Below, in pieces: positions 17,994 to 27,915 of a stretch of 64,000 nucleotides of DNA. The translations under genes and the position numbers were made by a program. Each line of letters begins with the position of its first letter. Within the stretch, counting starts at the first letter, position 1. Below the pieces are notes generated by a model that was given only the letters and a program-made list of their open reading frames with translations, made no database searches and was not told the origin of the DNA. The DNA comes from Bombella mellum (GTDB lineage: Bacteria > Pseudomonadota > Alphaproteobacteria > Acetobacterales > Acetobacteraceae), in assembly GCF_014048465.1 (NCBI RefSeq), contig NZ_PDLY01000004.1, positions 235,344 to 299,343 of the forward strand, in the 5' to 3' direction.

Positions 17994-18548
17994 ATGGCAG
18001 AAGATGACAGCATGAAGGGGCCGACCCGTTCCCCGGTTTCAGAGGGGAAAGGGAAACCGGAAGAAAAAGGCTGGACGGGACGCCGCCGGGGTACGGCCCG
18101 CATGATCGGAGCATTCCTGCCTGCGCTGACAAAACCCATTTTCCGCAAGAAATCGCCGCTCTATGTGCGTCTGCTCATGGAGTGGGACACGCTGGTCGGT
18201 CCGGCTCTGGCGGAGGTGAGCGAACCCTGCCGTCTGCGGCCCGGTGTGCTGACCATACGCTGCTGCGGCCCGGCTGCGGTGGAGATGCAGTATGCGGCCC
18301 CCCGCATTCTGGCCAACATCAACACGGCCTGCGGTCTTCATGGGGATGAGGCCCTGCATCACATCAAGCTGGTGCAGGACCGTCCTGTCCAGCGTAGACC
18401 GTCACCTCCTCCCCGGAACGTGTGGAAAGAGGCTGCTCCTGTTCCCGTGAGTGGCATCGAGGATGACGGACTGAAAGAGACGCTGGCCCGTCTGGGGGGA
18501 CATATCCGTGCCAGAAGGCAGGGGACAAAAAAGGCCCGCCGTTTCTGA
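17994..18548 (+). CDS. DUF721 (DciA-like) protein
   Basis: 184-residue basic protein. The central DUF721 domain (about 35-130) shows KKSPLYVRLLMEWDTLVGPALAEVSEP and RPGVLTIRCCGPAAVEMQY. DciA, the founding member, loads the replicative helicase in bacteria that lack DnaC/DnaI. Alphaproteobacterial homologues are typically divergent from mutY, as here. N- and C-terminal tails are basic and disordered-looking (ending TKKARRF). The start ATG at 17994 gives a longer N-terminal tail than the domain needs; an ATG at 18012 is a possible alternative. Confidence 0.75.
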   Translation: MAEDDSMKGPTRSPVSEGKGKPEEKGWTGRRRGTARMIGAFLPALTKPIFRKKSPLYVRLLMEWDTLVGPALAEVSEPCRLRPGVLTIRCCGPAAVEMQYAAPRILANINTACGLHGDEALHHIKLVQDRPVQRRPSPPPRNVWKEAAPVPVSGIEDDGLKETLARLGGHIRARRQGTKKARRF

Positions 18549-18560
18549 GAACGACGGGCC
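18527..18560 (-). terminator. Terminator for serB overlapping the 3' end of the DUF721 gene
   Basis: GGCCCGCCGTT pairs with AACGACGGGCC (one bulge or mismatch). On the minus strand the stem is followed by TTTTTT at 18532-18527, so it stops serB transcription. It lies partly inside the coding end of the convergent gene. Confidence 0.8.
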
Positions 18561-18603
18561 ATGATCGTGCCGTCAGCCGGACACGAAAACGGAGTGTGAC
18601 CGA

Positions 18604-19497
18604 TCAGCCGCCCACGATGTCGGAAGCCTTGTAGCCCTGTGCGAAAAGGTGGACGCGCATCCCGGCAAAATTGACCTGCTGTTCGATCACCTGCCGGACA
18701 TTCGGCTTGGCGTGATAGGCGATGCCAAGACCGGCCGCCTTGAGCATGGGGATGTCATTGGCACCGTCACCCGTTGTCAGGCTGGCGGAGAGCTTGACGC
18801 CACGTTCGGCGCAGATGGCTTCCAGATGCTCCTTCTTGGCATCGGGGCCGAGGATGTCACCGATCAGCTGGCCGGTGATGATGCCGTCCTTGATCTCAAG
18901 CTGGTTGCCGTAATGTTCGTCAAAGCCGAGCTTTCTGGCGGCCCGCTCGGTGAACCAGTCGAATCCGCCGGAGATCAGGGCCGTGCGGGCCCCGTTGGCC
19001 TTCATGGTCTGCACCAGTTCCTTGATGCCGTCCGTGAAGGGTAGATGCTCAAGAACGTCTTTCAGCAGGGATTCCGGATGTCCCTTCAGGCCGATGGTCC
19101 GCTTGCGGAGGGATTCATCGAATTCCATCTCGCCATTCATGGCACGCTTGGTGATTTCGGCCACATAGTCGCCCGTGCCGGTTGCCTTGGCCAGATCATC
19201 CAGTGTTTCGCCATCGAAGATGGTGCTGTCCATGTCGGACACGAGAACGGCTTTGCGACGGCCACGGGTCTTGGTGAGAATGGCATCGACCTTGTAGGGA
19301 GCAAGGGCGGCACGGATTGTTGCAGGCGTGGCATCACCGGGGCCGGGAGGCGGGCAGAAAATGTCGACGGCTTCACCCTCGGACAGGACGACCGGTGATT
19401 CACCTTTGACAAGATTGCGGGCAATGTCGATCGCCTCTTTGGGAAGGGTCCCGTGGCGGCGATTGGCAACAAGAGTCAGAACACAGGGAAGGGACAT
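18604..19497 (-). CDS. serB: Phosphoserine phosphatase
   Basis: HAD-superfamily phosphatase for the last step of serine synthesis. HAD motif I is VSDMDSTIF (nucleophile Asp88, acid Asp90). Motif II is TALISGGF near 173-180, and motif III with the acidic loop is TTGDGANDIPMLKAAGLGIAYHAKP near 240-264. An N-terminal region of about 80 residues (PCVLTLVANRRHGTL) precedes the phosphatase domain, as in other proteobacterial SerB proteins. It is divergent from miaA with only 44 bp between the starts, so both promoters must overlap there. Confidence 0.95.
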   Translation of the reverse strand: MSLPCVLTLVANRRHGTLPKEAIDIARNLVKGESPVVLSEGEAVDIFCPPPGPGDATPATIRAALAPYKVDAILTKTRGRRKAVLVSDMDSTIFDGETLDDLAKATGTGDYVAEITKRAMNGEMEFDESLRKRTIGLKGHPESLLKDVLEHLPFTDGIKELVQTMKANGARTALISGGFDWFTERAARKLGFDEHYGNQLEIKDGIITGQLIGDILGPDAKKEHLEAICAERGVKLSASLTTGDGANDIPMLKAAGLGIAYHAKPNVRQVIEQQVNFAGMRVHLFAQGYKASDIVGG

Positions 19498-19541
19498 GAC
19501 ATCTCTCGCTAAAAGATCAGAAGATATGGCAGAATAAGGAT

Positions 19542-20525
19542 ATGAACTCTTCTGAAAACGCCCTCATTGTGGCGGGGCCGACCTGTTCGGGCAAGTCGGC
19601 TTTGGCTTTTCATTTGGCAGACCTGTATTGTGGTACGGTCATCAATGCGGATTCCATGCAGGTTTACAGGGACCTGCGCATCCTGACGGCCCGCCCCGGC
19701 GAGGAGGAGGAGGCCGCCCTTCCTCATCGTCTTTACGGTGTCCTGCCTGCGGCCCTGCCCGGTAGCGTGGCATGGTGGCGGGAGAAGGCCCTGGAGGAGA
19801 TGGCGGCCTGCCGCCGGGCCGGGCGTCTGCCCATTCTCTGCGGTGGTACGGGCATGTATCTGCGTGCCCTGACGGATGGCCTCGTGGAAGTGCCTGACCC
19901 TGGGGATGAGGCCCGGCAGGAGGCTCGGACCCTGCTGGAGGCGATCGGCCCGGAGGCACTGCACGAAAAATTGATGCAGGCCGACCCGCAGACGGCCTCC
20001 CGCCTGCACCCGCAGGATTCCCAGCGCATCAGCCGGGCCTGGGAGGTTCTGGCAGGTACTGGCCGTGGGCTGTCCTCATGGCAGCAGGACAGGGCGCTTC
20101 CGGCAGCTCCATACCGTTTCATATCCCTGCGGCTTGACCCGCCCCGTGATGAGCTGAGGTCTTCCATTGTCCGGCGTTTCGATGACATGGTGGCAGCTGG
20201 AGCACTGGAGGAGGTGGCAGCCCTGCGGGAGCAGAACCTGCCCTCCAGCCTTCCTGCCATGCGTGCCCATGGCGTGCCGGAGCTGGGACAGGTGCTGGAA
20301 GGGCAGTGCAGCCTGGAGGAGGCCCGGCTGGCTGCCACCCGTGCCATTGGCCGGTATACCCGCAGGCAGGCAACATGGTTCCGCCATCATGCCCTGAGCC
20401 GGGACGGAGATGGCGAAATAATATTTCAAAGAACCGGCACAAAAGAGTTCTTTTCGAGTGAAAAAATACGTGAAATTGAATATTTTATATCATCCAGAAT
20501 TGACGGGCCTGCTTCGGGACGATAG
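19542..20525 (+). CDS. miaA: tRNA dimethylallyltransferase
   Basis: Transfers an isopentenyl group to A37 of tRNAs reading UNN codons. The P-loop VAGPTCSGKSALA (about 10-22) is followed by INADSMQVYRDLRILTARP and CGGTGMYLRALTDGL near 100-114, all family signatures. The length of 327 residues is normal. The last 40 codons are noticeably AT-rich compared with the rest and with neighbouring genes, and encode FSSEKIREIEYFISS. The next gene starts 39 bp downstream. Confidence 0.94.
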   Translation: MNSSENALIVAGPTCSGKSALAFHLADLYCGTVINADSMQVYRDLRILTARPGEEEEAALPHRLYGVLPAALPGSVAWWREKALEEMAACRRAGRLPILCGGTGMYLRALTDGLVEVPDPGDEARQEARTLLEAIGPEALHEKLMQADPQTASRLHPQDSQRISRAWEVLAGTGRGLSSWQQDRALPAAPYRFISLRLDPPRDELRSSIVRRFDDMVAAGALEEVAALREQNLPSSLPAMRAHGVPELGQVLEGQCSLEEARLAATRAIGRYTRRQATWFRHHALSRDGDGEIIFQRTGTKEFFSSEKIREIEYFISSRIDGPASGR

Positions 20526-20564
20526 AGCAGAAGCGTTGCGTTAAACGGCGAAAGGACAGACGCC

Positions 20565-22343
20565 ATGCCTGCCAGCAAGACGGTTCCCATGATGGCAACA
20601 GGTGCTGAAGTCATTCTACGTGTTCTTGAGGAAGAAGGCGTGGATGTCATTTTCGGCTACCCGGGCGGTGCGGTCCTTCCCATTTACGATGCCCTCTTCA
20701 GGCAGAAGAAGATACGGCACATTCTGGTCCGGCACGAGCAGGCGGCAACCCATGCGGCCGAGGCCTATGCCCGTTCCACCGGCAAGGTTGGTGTGGTGCT
20801 GGTGACGTCCGGCCCCGGTGCGACCAATGCCGTGACCGGCTTGATGGATGCGAAGATGGATTCCATCCCGCTGGTCTGTCTGGCCGGGCAGGTGCCCGTG
20901 CCGCTGATCGGCAAGGATGCGTTTCAGGAAGCGGACATGGTGAGCATCACCCGACCCGCTACCAAGAAGAGTGTTCAGGTGCGGGAGGCCGAGGCTCTGG
21001 CCCCGACAATGCGGGAATCTTTCGCTCTGGCCCGCTCCGGCCGTCCCGGCCCGGTTCTGGTGGACCTGCCCAAGAACATCACGGTGTCCGAGGCTCCCCT
21101 GCCGCCTCGTCCAGCGGAAGTGGCAGAGGAAAAGGCGGCTCCGGCTCTGGATGCTCAGGCGGTCAGTCAGGCCGTCGAGGCCATGAAGAAGGCCCGCAGG
21201 CCCCTGCTCTATGTCGGTGGTGGTGTCATCAACGCCGGGCCGGAGGCGGCGAAGCTGCTGCGCCAGCTGGCGGAGAAGACCGGTTTCCCCGTGACATCCA
21301 CCCTGATGGGGCTGGGAGCCTATCCCTCCTCCAGTGATCATTTTCTGGGGATGCTGGGCATGCATGGTGCCGTGGAAGCCAACATGGCGGCCCATGACTG
21401 CGACGTGCTGGTTGCCCTGGGTGCCCGGTTTGATGACCGGGTGACGGGCCGTGTTGACGGGTTCTCGCCTCATTCCTTCAAGATACAGGCGGACATTGAC
21501 CCCCGGGAATTCGGCAAGATCATCAAGGTTGACGTGGCCCTGAAGGGTGATCTGAAAGCCACGCTGCATGCCCTTCTGGAAGGCTGGGGGGATAGTGCGG
21601 CCCCGGACCTGTCCGGCTGGTGGCAGGAGATCGACCAGTGGCGGGCCGTCGATGGTTTCGGATTCGAGCAGGACAGGGCCGCCACGGCCACCATCAAGCC
21701 GCAATATGCCATCAGCCGCCTGTACGAGCAGGTGAAGGCCAGCGGGCGGAACTGTTTCGTCTCCACCGAGGTGGGGCAGCATCAGATGTGGGCCGCCCAG
21801 CATTTCGGGTTTGATGAGCCCAATCACTGGCTGACATCCGGTGGTCTGGGCACGATGGGCTATGGTCTGCCTGCTGCCGTGGGGGCACAGATCGCCCATC
21901 CTGACGGGCTGGTGATTGATATCGCCGGTGAGGCGTCCACCCTGATGAACATTCAGGAGTTGGGAACCATCGCCCAGTACCGCCTGCCGGTGAAAATCTT
22001 CATCCTGAACAACCAGTACATGGGCATGGTGCGGCAGTGGCAGGAGCTGGTGCATGATTCCCGCTATTCCCAGTCCTACAGCGCAGCCCTGCCGGACTTC
22101 GTGAAGCTGGCGGAATCGTTCGGCATCCGTGGTCTGCGGGTCGAGACGCTGGGCGGGCTGGATGAGGCCATCAAGACCATGCTGACCCATGAGGGACCGG
22201 TGCTGGTGGATGTGCATGTGGAGCAGGAAGAATGCTGCTTCCCGATGATCCCGTCCGGGGCCAGCCACGACCAGATGCTTCTGGGGCCGGGGCGTGTCTT
22301 CGGTGGGGCCGAGCTGACGGAAGAAGGCAAACGCCTCGTCTGA
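20565..22343 (+). CDS. ilvI: Acetolactate synthase large subunit
   Basis: Thiamine-diphosphate and FAD-dependent enzyme making acetolactate or acetohydroxybutyrate for branched-chain amino acids. The catalytic Glu58 lies in VRHEQAATHAAEAYAR, preceded by FGYPGGAVLPIYD. The ThDP/magnesium motif near 455-485 is AGEASTLMNIQEL followed by LNNQYMGMVRQWQEL. The 592 residues fit the catalytic subunit. The normal partner, the small regulatory subunit gene ilvN/ilvH, is not between this gene and ilvC, where alphaproteobacteria usually keep it. The 135 bp gap downstream contains GC-rich hairpins (for example CCGGCC with GGCCGG around 22350-22392). Confidence 0.95.
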   Translation: MPASKTVPMMATGAEVILRVLEEEGVDVIFGYPGGAVLPIYDALFRQKKIRHILVRHEQAATHAAEAYARSTGKVGVVLVTSGPGATNAVTGLMDAKMDSIPLVCLAGQVPVPLIGKDAFQEADMVSITRPATKKSVQVREAEALAPTMRESFALARSGRPGPVLVDLPKNITVSEAPLPPRPAEVAEEKAAPALDAQAVSQAVEAMKKARRPLLYVGGGVINAGPEAAKLLRQLAEKTGFPVTSTLMGLGAYPSSSDHFLGMLGMHGAVEANMAAHDCDVLVALGARFDDRVTGRVDGFSPHSFKIQADIDPREFGKIIKVDVALKGDLKATLHALLEGWGDSAAPDLSGWWQEIDQWRAVDGFGFEQDRAATATIKPQYAISRLYEQVKASGRNCFVSTEVGQHQMWAAQHFGFDEPNHWLTSGGLGTMGYGLPAAVGAQIAHPDGLVIDIAGEASTLMNIQELGTIAQYRLPVKIFILNNQYMGMVRQWQELVHDSRYSQSYSAALPDFVKLAESFGIRGLRVETLGGLDEAIKTMLTHEGPVLVDVHVEQEECCFPMIPSGASHDQMLLGPGRVFGGAELTEEGKRLV

Positions 22344-22463
22344 ATGAAGTTTTACCGGCCAGCCCGTCCTGTCCGGGGCGGGAAGGCCGGATGAGTGTTT
22401 CATGTCCGGGGAGTGTCTCCCCATTCTGGTGCAGGATGACTGAAGGGCCTGTACCTGTCGTGA

Positions 22464-23498
<1,035 letters not shown>

Positions 23499-23520
23499 GG
23501 GCTGATGACTGGCTTTCATG

Positions 23521-23550
23521 AATGGGGAGGGTTTTCCTCCCCATTTTTTA
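23521..23550 (+). terminator. Terminator after ilvC
   Basis: AATGGGGAGG pairs with CCTCCCCATT around a GTTTT loop and is followed by TTTTATT. It lies 22 bp after the ilvC stop. Confidence 0.92.
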
Positions 23551-23686
23551 TTGTGGCTTCATTTGGGCATTTTCGGTTCATAAAGGCAGAATAGAGTTGC
23601 CTTGAGGGTTATATTCCCCTAGACGTCAAGCCTTCCGCTCCTTCATTGGGTGAGGATGCGGCAATCTGCTGGTTCAGGGGTACGTT

Positions 23687-24169
23687 ATGGACGCACTTGC
23701 TCGACTGGGGATGGAATCGGACCTTCCGAGAGATATCCAGAACACAGAAGCAATCGATACGGTCTTTGAGGACTGTAAGGACTTTTTCATCAAGCGTGAT
23801 GGGATCACCTACGCAGGGAACCATCTTCTCATCGATTTCTGGAATGCCAGAAATCTGGATGACCCCGATCAGATCGACGCCACTCTGAGGCGTGCTGCCG
23901 AGGCAGCCGGGGCGACCATTCTCCATGGTCATTTCCATCATTTCACGCCCAATGGCGGTGTGTCTGGTGTGCTGGTACTGGCCGAGAGCCACATCTCCAT
24001 CCATACATGGCCTGAGCGTCATTTTGCCGCCGTTGACATTTTCATGTGCGGTGTGTGCGATCCCAACATGTCCGTCCCTGTCATGCAGGAGCTGTTCCAG
24101 GCGGGACGTGTGGAGATTGATGCTTTCAGACGTGGGCGTGTCAGCGAGACACGGCATACGGGCCGGTAA
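23687..24169 (+). CDS. speD: S-adenosylmethionine decarboxylase proenzyme
   Basis: Pyruvoyl enzyme that supplies decarboxylated SAM for spermidine synthesis. Self-cleavage is expected between Glu100 and Ser101 in LAESHISIHTWPE, Ser101 becoming the pyruvoyl group. The downstream Cys121 in FMCGVCDP is the usual proton donor. The 160-residue length fits the bacterial class 1 enzyme with about 30 extra N-terminal residues. It is followed by speE after 179 bp, together forming the spermidine branch. The ribosome-binding site is weak (CAGGGG). Confidence 0.93.
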   Translation: MDALARLGMESDLPRDIQNTEAIDTVFEDCKDFFIKRDGITYAGNHLLIDFWNARNLDDPDQIDATLRRAAEAAGATILHGHFHHFTPNGGVSGVLVLAESHISIHTWPERHFAAVDIFMCGVCDPNMSVPVMQELFQAGRVEIDAFRRGRVSETRHTGR

Positions 24170-24348
24170 GCCGGATCAGGAAAGGTCGGGTTTTCCCCTC
24201 AATTTCCAAAAGATTCCAAGAATGTTCCTGTTCGCTGGTCAGCGTCCATGCTGGATGAGGGAGCGGGGGTAAGAAGCTGTGCATCATCCGTGCCCTTCCG
24301 TGGTGGGGCACGGCAGCCGCAGTTTCATGATGAAGAAAGGATGCCACC

Positions 24349-25224
24349 ATGACGTCTGGCACGTCTTCCGGGGCCTGGTTCAACGAGGCCCTCTATCCCG
24401 ACTGGGGTCAGCGTTTCAGTATCGTGAAAGAGCTGGCCCACAGGAAGTCCCCGTTTCAGGACATCCGCATTTTCGAGAGCAGCAGCCATGGCCGTGTGCT
24501 GGTGCTGGACGGTATCGTGCAGATCACGGAGCGGGATGAGTTCATCTATCAGGAGATGCTGGCTCATGTGCCGCTCTTCATGCATCCGAACCCAAAACGT
24601 GTTCTCATCATCGGGGCCGGTGATGGTGGTGTGCTGCGTCGTGTTCTCCAGCACAGGACGGTCGAGAAAGCCGTCATGGTGGAAATTGATGGTGACGTGA
24701 TCGAACTCTCCAAGCAGCACCTGCCGATGTTTGGCAAGGATGCGTGGAATGACCTGAGGGCTGAGGTCATCGTTGGGGACGGGATCGATTACGTCAAGAA
24801 ATCTGGTGATGCAGCCTTTGATGTCATCATCGTGGACAGCACGGACCCGATCGGTGTGGGTGATGTGCTTTTCACGGATGATTTTTACGAGAACTGCGCC
24901 CGCATCCTTTCGGATGAAGGGATCATCGTCAATCAGTGTGGCGTGCCGTTCCAGCAGGCGGACGAGCTGAGGGAGACAACCGCCCGCCGTGCGAAGTTCT
25001 TCCCGCATGTCACGGCCTATCTGGCTGCCGTGCCGACCTATGTCGGCGGGTTCATGACGCTGGGCATGGCCAAGAAGGGAGCACCGCCGCACCGTCCGGA
25101 CGTGGCCGAGCTGGCCCGTCGTGCACAGGGCATTGCGGAAGGCTGCCAGTACTGGACGCCGGAGGTGCATGTTGCCTCTTTCAGCCTGCCTCCCTATATC
25201 GCCCAGAACCTCCCTCGTTCATGA
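24349..25224 (+). CDS. speE: Spermidine synthase (polyamine aminopropyltransferase)
   Basis: Transfers the aminopropyl group of decarboxylated SAM to putrescine. The N-terminal beta domain (about 1-60) precedes a methyltransferase-like fold with IIGAGDGGVLRRVLQH (about 85-100), VEIDGDVIELS, and the catalytic region IIVDSTDPIGVGDVLF near 161-176. The length of 291 residues is normal. GAAAGGA precedes the ATG. It is paired with speD upstream and is only 23 bp from panB downstream, suggesting one transcript. Confidence 0.95.
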   Translation: MTSGTSSGAWFNEALYPDWGQRFSIVKELAHRKSPFQDIRIFESSSHGRVLVLDGIVQITERDEFIYQEMLAHVPLFMHPNPKRVLIIGAGDGGVLRRVLQHRTVEKAVMVEIDGDVIELSKQHLPMFGKDAWNDLRAEVIVGDGIDYVKKSGDAAFDVIIVDSTDPIGVGDVLFTDDFYENCARILSDEGIIVNQCGVPFQQADELRETTARRAKFFPHVTAYLAAVPTYVGGFMTLGMAKKGAPPHRPDVAELARRAQGIAEGCQYWTPEVHVASFSLPPYIAQNLPRS

Positions 25225-25247
25225 GGGCCTAGAGAAGGATCCCCACC

Positions 25248-26081
25248 ATGCGCCGGACTACAATCGCAGACTTCCAGACCATGAAGGATGAGGGTCGGCG
25301 GATCGCCATGCTCACGGTCTATGACTACGCTTCGGCCCTGATCGCCGAGCAGGCGGGTGTGCCGGCCATTCTGGTGGGAGATTCCCTGGGCATGGTCATG
25401 CAGGGGCGGGACACGACCCTGCCCGTGTGTGTTGAGGACATGATCTATCACGCCCGGATGGTCCGCCGGGGCAGCCACAAGGCTCTCATCGTGGTCGACC
25501 TGCCTTTCCTGTCCTATGCCACCGAGCAGGACGCCGTGGATGCGGCCCGCCGTGTGATGCAGGAGGGCGGCGGACAGGCCCTGAAGCTGGAAGGGGGCCG
25601 GGAGATCGCACCGGTCGTGCGTCGGCTGACGGAAATGGGCGTGCCCGTCATGGGGCATCTGGGTCTGACACCGCAGTCCCAGCATCAGATCGGCCTGCGG
25701 GCGCAGGCGAAGCAGGTCGAGGCCGCCCGTAAACTTCTGGATGATGCCCGTGCGCTGGAAGAGGCCGGGGCCTTCGGCATCGTGCTGGAGGTCATCCCGG
25801 CCGAACTGGCTGCTCTGGTGTCCAGGGCACTGACCATCCCGACCATCGGGATCGGGGCTGGCCCGGGCTGTGACGGGCAGGTGCAGGTCTGGCATGACGT
25901 GCTGGGTCTTTTTGAAGGCAAATCTCCTCGTCACGCCCATCGCTTTGCAGAGATCGGCCAGCAGATGGTCGGGGCCTTGTCCCATTATGTCCGTCAGGTT
26001 GAGGAAGGGTCTTTCCCGACACAGGCGCAGAGCGTGAGCATGAAGCCTGAGGTCCTGGCGGCTCTGGAGTCGAAGGACTGA
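25248..26081 (+). CDS. panB: 3-methyl-2-oxobutanoate hydroxymethyltransferase
   Basis: First committed step of pantothenate synthesis: adds a hydroxymethyl group from methylene-tetrahydrofolate to ketoisovalerate. TIM-barrel motifs include MLTVYDYASALIAEQAGV (21-38), LVGDSLGMVMQG (42-53, Mg ligand Asp45) and PTIGIGAGPGCDGQVQVWHD near 198-217. The 277-residue product is full length. panC is not adjacent. Together with ilvI and ilvC upstream the region favours ketoisovalerate-derived products, though they are separate transcripts. Confidence 0.96.
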   Translation: MRRTTIADFQTMKDEGRRIAMLTVYDYASALIAEQAGVPAILVGDSLGMVMQGRDTTLPVCVEDMIYHARMVRRGSHKALIVVDLPFLSYATEQDAVDAARRVMQEGGGQALKLEGGREIAPVVRRLTEMGVPVMGHLGLTPQSQHQIGLRAQAKQVEAARKLLDDARALEEAGAFGIVLEVIPAELAALVSRALTIPTIGIGAGPGCDGQVQVWHDVLGLFEGKSPRHAHRFAEIGQQMVGALSHYVRQVEEGSFPTQAQSVSMKPEVLAALESKD

Positions 26082-26200
26082 CCCGTTTCTGCCTCATCGG
26101 TGAGGTAGGGCGGTCGTGACACTGATCTGACCCGGATTGTCAGAGGGAAGCGAAGCTGGCAGAGTGACGGCTCCCCCTGTCCCTACAGGATGAATACAGA

Positions 26201-27343
26201 ATGACGGATGAGACATTGAAGCCCAGCCCCCTTCAGGCTCTTCATGAGGAACTGAATGCCCGGATGGGGGGGTATGCAGGCTATGCCCTGCCAGAGAGTT
26301 ACCCTTCCGGCATGGAGGTCGAGCATCTCCACACCCGCAGGCAGGCCGGGCTGTTCGACATTTCCTTCCTCGGGCAGGTGCGTGTCCGTGCCAAGGAGGG
26401 TGATCCTGCCGTTGCCGCCGAAGCCCTCGAGGCTCTCATGCCACTGGACATCCGGGGCCTCGCCCAGAACAGGGTCCGGTATGGCCTCCTGACGACCGAT
26501 CATGGGGGCATCCGTGATGATCTCGCCATTTCCCGGCTGGGGGACGATTTCCTGCTGATGCTGAATGGTGAGAACCGGGAAGACAATGCGGATTATCTTG
26601 AGAATGCCCTTGGCGGGGAATGCAGGCTGATCCGGGAATTCGACCGGGCCATGCTGTCCCTTCAGGGGCCGTCCTCGGCCGGGGTGCTGGCCCGTGTTCT
26701 GGACCCCGCCGCCATCACGGGCATGAAGTATCGGGACAGTCTCGAACTGTCATGGGAAGGCGGCGTCATCATCGTGTCCCGCTTTGGTTATACGGGGATG
26801 GAAGGGTTCGACATCTCCATAGCGGCTGAACAGGCGGAAGTCTTCGCCCGCCGTCTCCTCGCTGAGGCCGAGGTTGAACCGGCCGGGCTGGAGACACGGA
26901 ACAGCCTGAGGATGGAAGCCGGGCTGTGCCTGTATGGGGTCGACATCGACAGGACCACGTCTCCCGTGGAGGCTGCTCTCGTGGGCAGCATCGCTGCCTG
27001 CCGTCGTGCCGGAGGAGAACGGGCCGGTGGTTACCCCGGTGCCGAGACGATCGAGGGGCAGATGGAGCACGGGGTCTACCGCCAGCGTGTCGGTCTGCGC
27101 CCCGAGGAAGCTGTCCTGTTGTCCAGTGGGGTGGAGCTGTTCTCTGATGAGGCCAGGACGGATCAGGTGGGGCGTATCACGTCCGGCTGTTTCAGCCCGA
27201 CGCTGCGGGCCATGATCGGCATGGGCTATGTCATGCCATCTCATGCGGCAGAAGGTACACGGCTTTTTGCCGTTGATGGCGAGGGACAGCCCCGTACCGT
27301 GGTCGTCACGCCCCTGCCATTCGTTCCCCAGACGGGCCACTGA
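26201..27343 (+). CDS. gcvT: Aminomethyltransferase (glycine cleavage system T protein)
   Basis: Folate-dependent subunit that receives the aminomethyl group from lipoyl-GcvH. Family blocks are present: AGLFDISFLGQVRV (about 49-62), GGIRDDLAISRLGDDFLLMLNGENREDN with the catalytic-type Asp, FGYTGMEGFDIS near 198-209, and ITSGCFSPTLR near the C-terminus. The block usually read as ARDTLRLEAG is TRNSLRMEAG here, an Asp-to-Asn change. The neighbours gcvH and gcvP, normally immediately downstream, are absent; a terminator and an unrelated gene follow. A standalone T protein or a repurposed folate-binding enzyme are alternatives. Confidence 0.82.
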   Translation: MTDETLKPSPLQALHEELNARMGGYAGYALPESYPSGMEVEHLHTRRQAGLFDISFLGQVRVRAKEGDPAVAAEALEALMPLDIRGLAQNRVRYGLLTTDHGGIRDDLAISRLGDDFLLMLNGENREDNADYLENALGGECRLIREFDRAMLSLQGPSSAGVLARVLDPAAITGMKYRDSLELSWEGGVIIVSRFGYTGMEGFDISIAAEQAEVFARRLLAEAEVEPAGLETRNSLRMEAGLCLYGVDIDRTTSPVEAALVGSIAACRRAGGERAGGYPGAETIEGQMEHGVYRQRVGLRPEEAVLLSSGVELFSDEARTDQVGRITSGCFSPTLRAMIGMGYVMPSHAAEGTRLFAVDGEGQPRTVVVTPLPFVPQTGH

Positions 27344-27410
27344 GACGGCGTTTCATGATGAATGGAGCCTGATCTGCCACGGGGGTGCAGGTCAGGTGCC
27401 AGTTTTCCAG

Positions 27411-27437
27411 ACAGGGCTTTACATGGCCCTGTTTTTT
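27411..27437 (+). terminator. Terminator after gcvT
   Basis: ACAGGGC at 27411-27417 pairs with GCCCTGT at 27426-27432, followed by TTTTTG. It ends the speD-gcvT region about 70 bp after the gcvT stop. Confidence 0.85.
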
Positions 27438-27589
27438 GTCGAGGCTCATGCTCATATTGAAGCTTGGACATGGCATGTCCGGTGACCTTCCCCTGCCGGG
27501 AGGCGTGACGGGAACGTGTCTTGTCAAAAGCCGTTTTTTTGCTCAGCGTGTTCACACCTGCTGAGCGTGGGAACTCGAGGAGAGTCGAG

Positions 27590-27892
27590 ATGAGTGAGAC
27601 CATCCATATCCTGGCACTGATTACCATTTCAGAGAGCAGGGCAGCCGAGCTTGAGAAGATGGTGCAGGTCTGTGCCGGACATTCGCTGAAAGAGAAGGCC
27701 TGTCAGCGTTACGAGATTTCCCGTGATGCCGAGAAGAAGGGCCGTTTCACGGTCAGTGAGATATGGGCCAGTCAGGCCGGTTTCGAGGAGCATCTGGCCA
27801 GCGACCATTTCGCCGCTCTGGCCAGCTACGCCAAGGAACATGATGCCGTGCTGGAGGTCATCCGCCAGCAGCCTCTGCACCCTGCCTCGTAA
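27590..27892 (+). CDS. Putative quinol monooxygenase, antibiotic biosynthesis monooxygenase (ABM) fold
   Basis: 100-residue protein of the dimeric alpha/beta-barrel family (YgiN-like). It shows IHILALITISESRAAELEKMV, then CQRYEISRDAEKKGRFTVSEIWAS and FEEHLASDHFAAL, the usual order of strand, helix and His-containing loop. Family members oxidise small quinols without a cofactor or act in stress responses. GAGGAGAG precedes the ATG at 27590; the open frame extends upstream but that part is not typical. It is 23 bp from the kinase gene downstream, so likely co-transcribed with it. Confidence 0.78.
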   Translation: MSETIHILALITISESRAAELEKMVQVCAGHSLKEKACQRYEISRDAEKKGRFTVSEIWASQAGFEEHLASDHFAALASYAKEHDAVLEVIRQQPLHPAS

Positions 27893-27915
27893 GCTGGAAT
27901 TAGGGAGAATCACCA

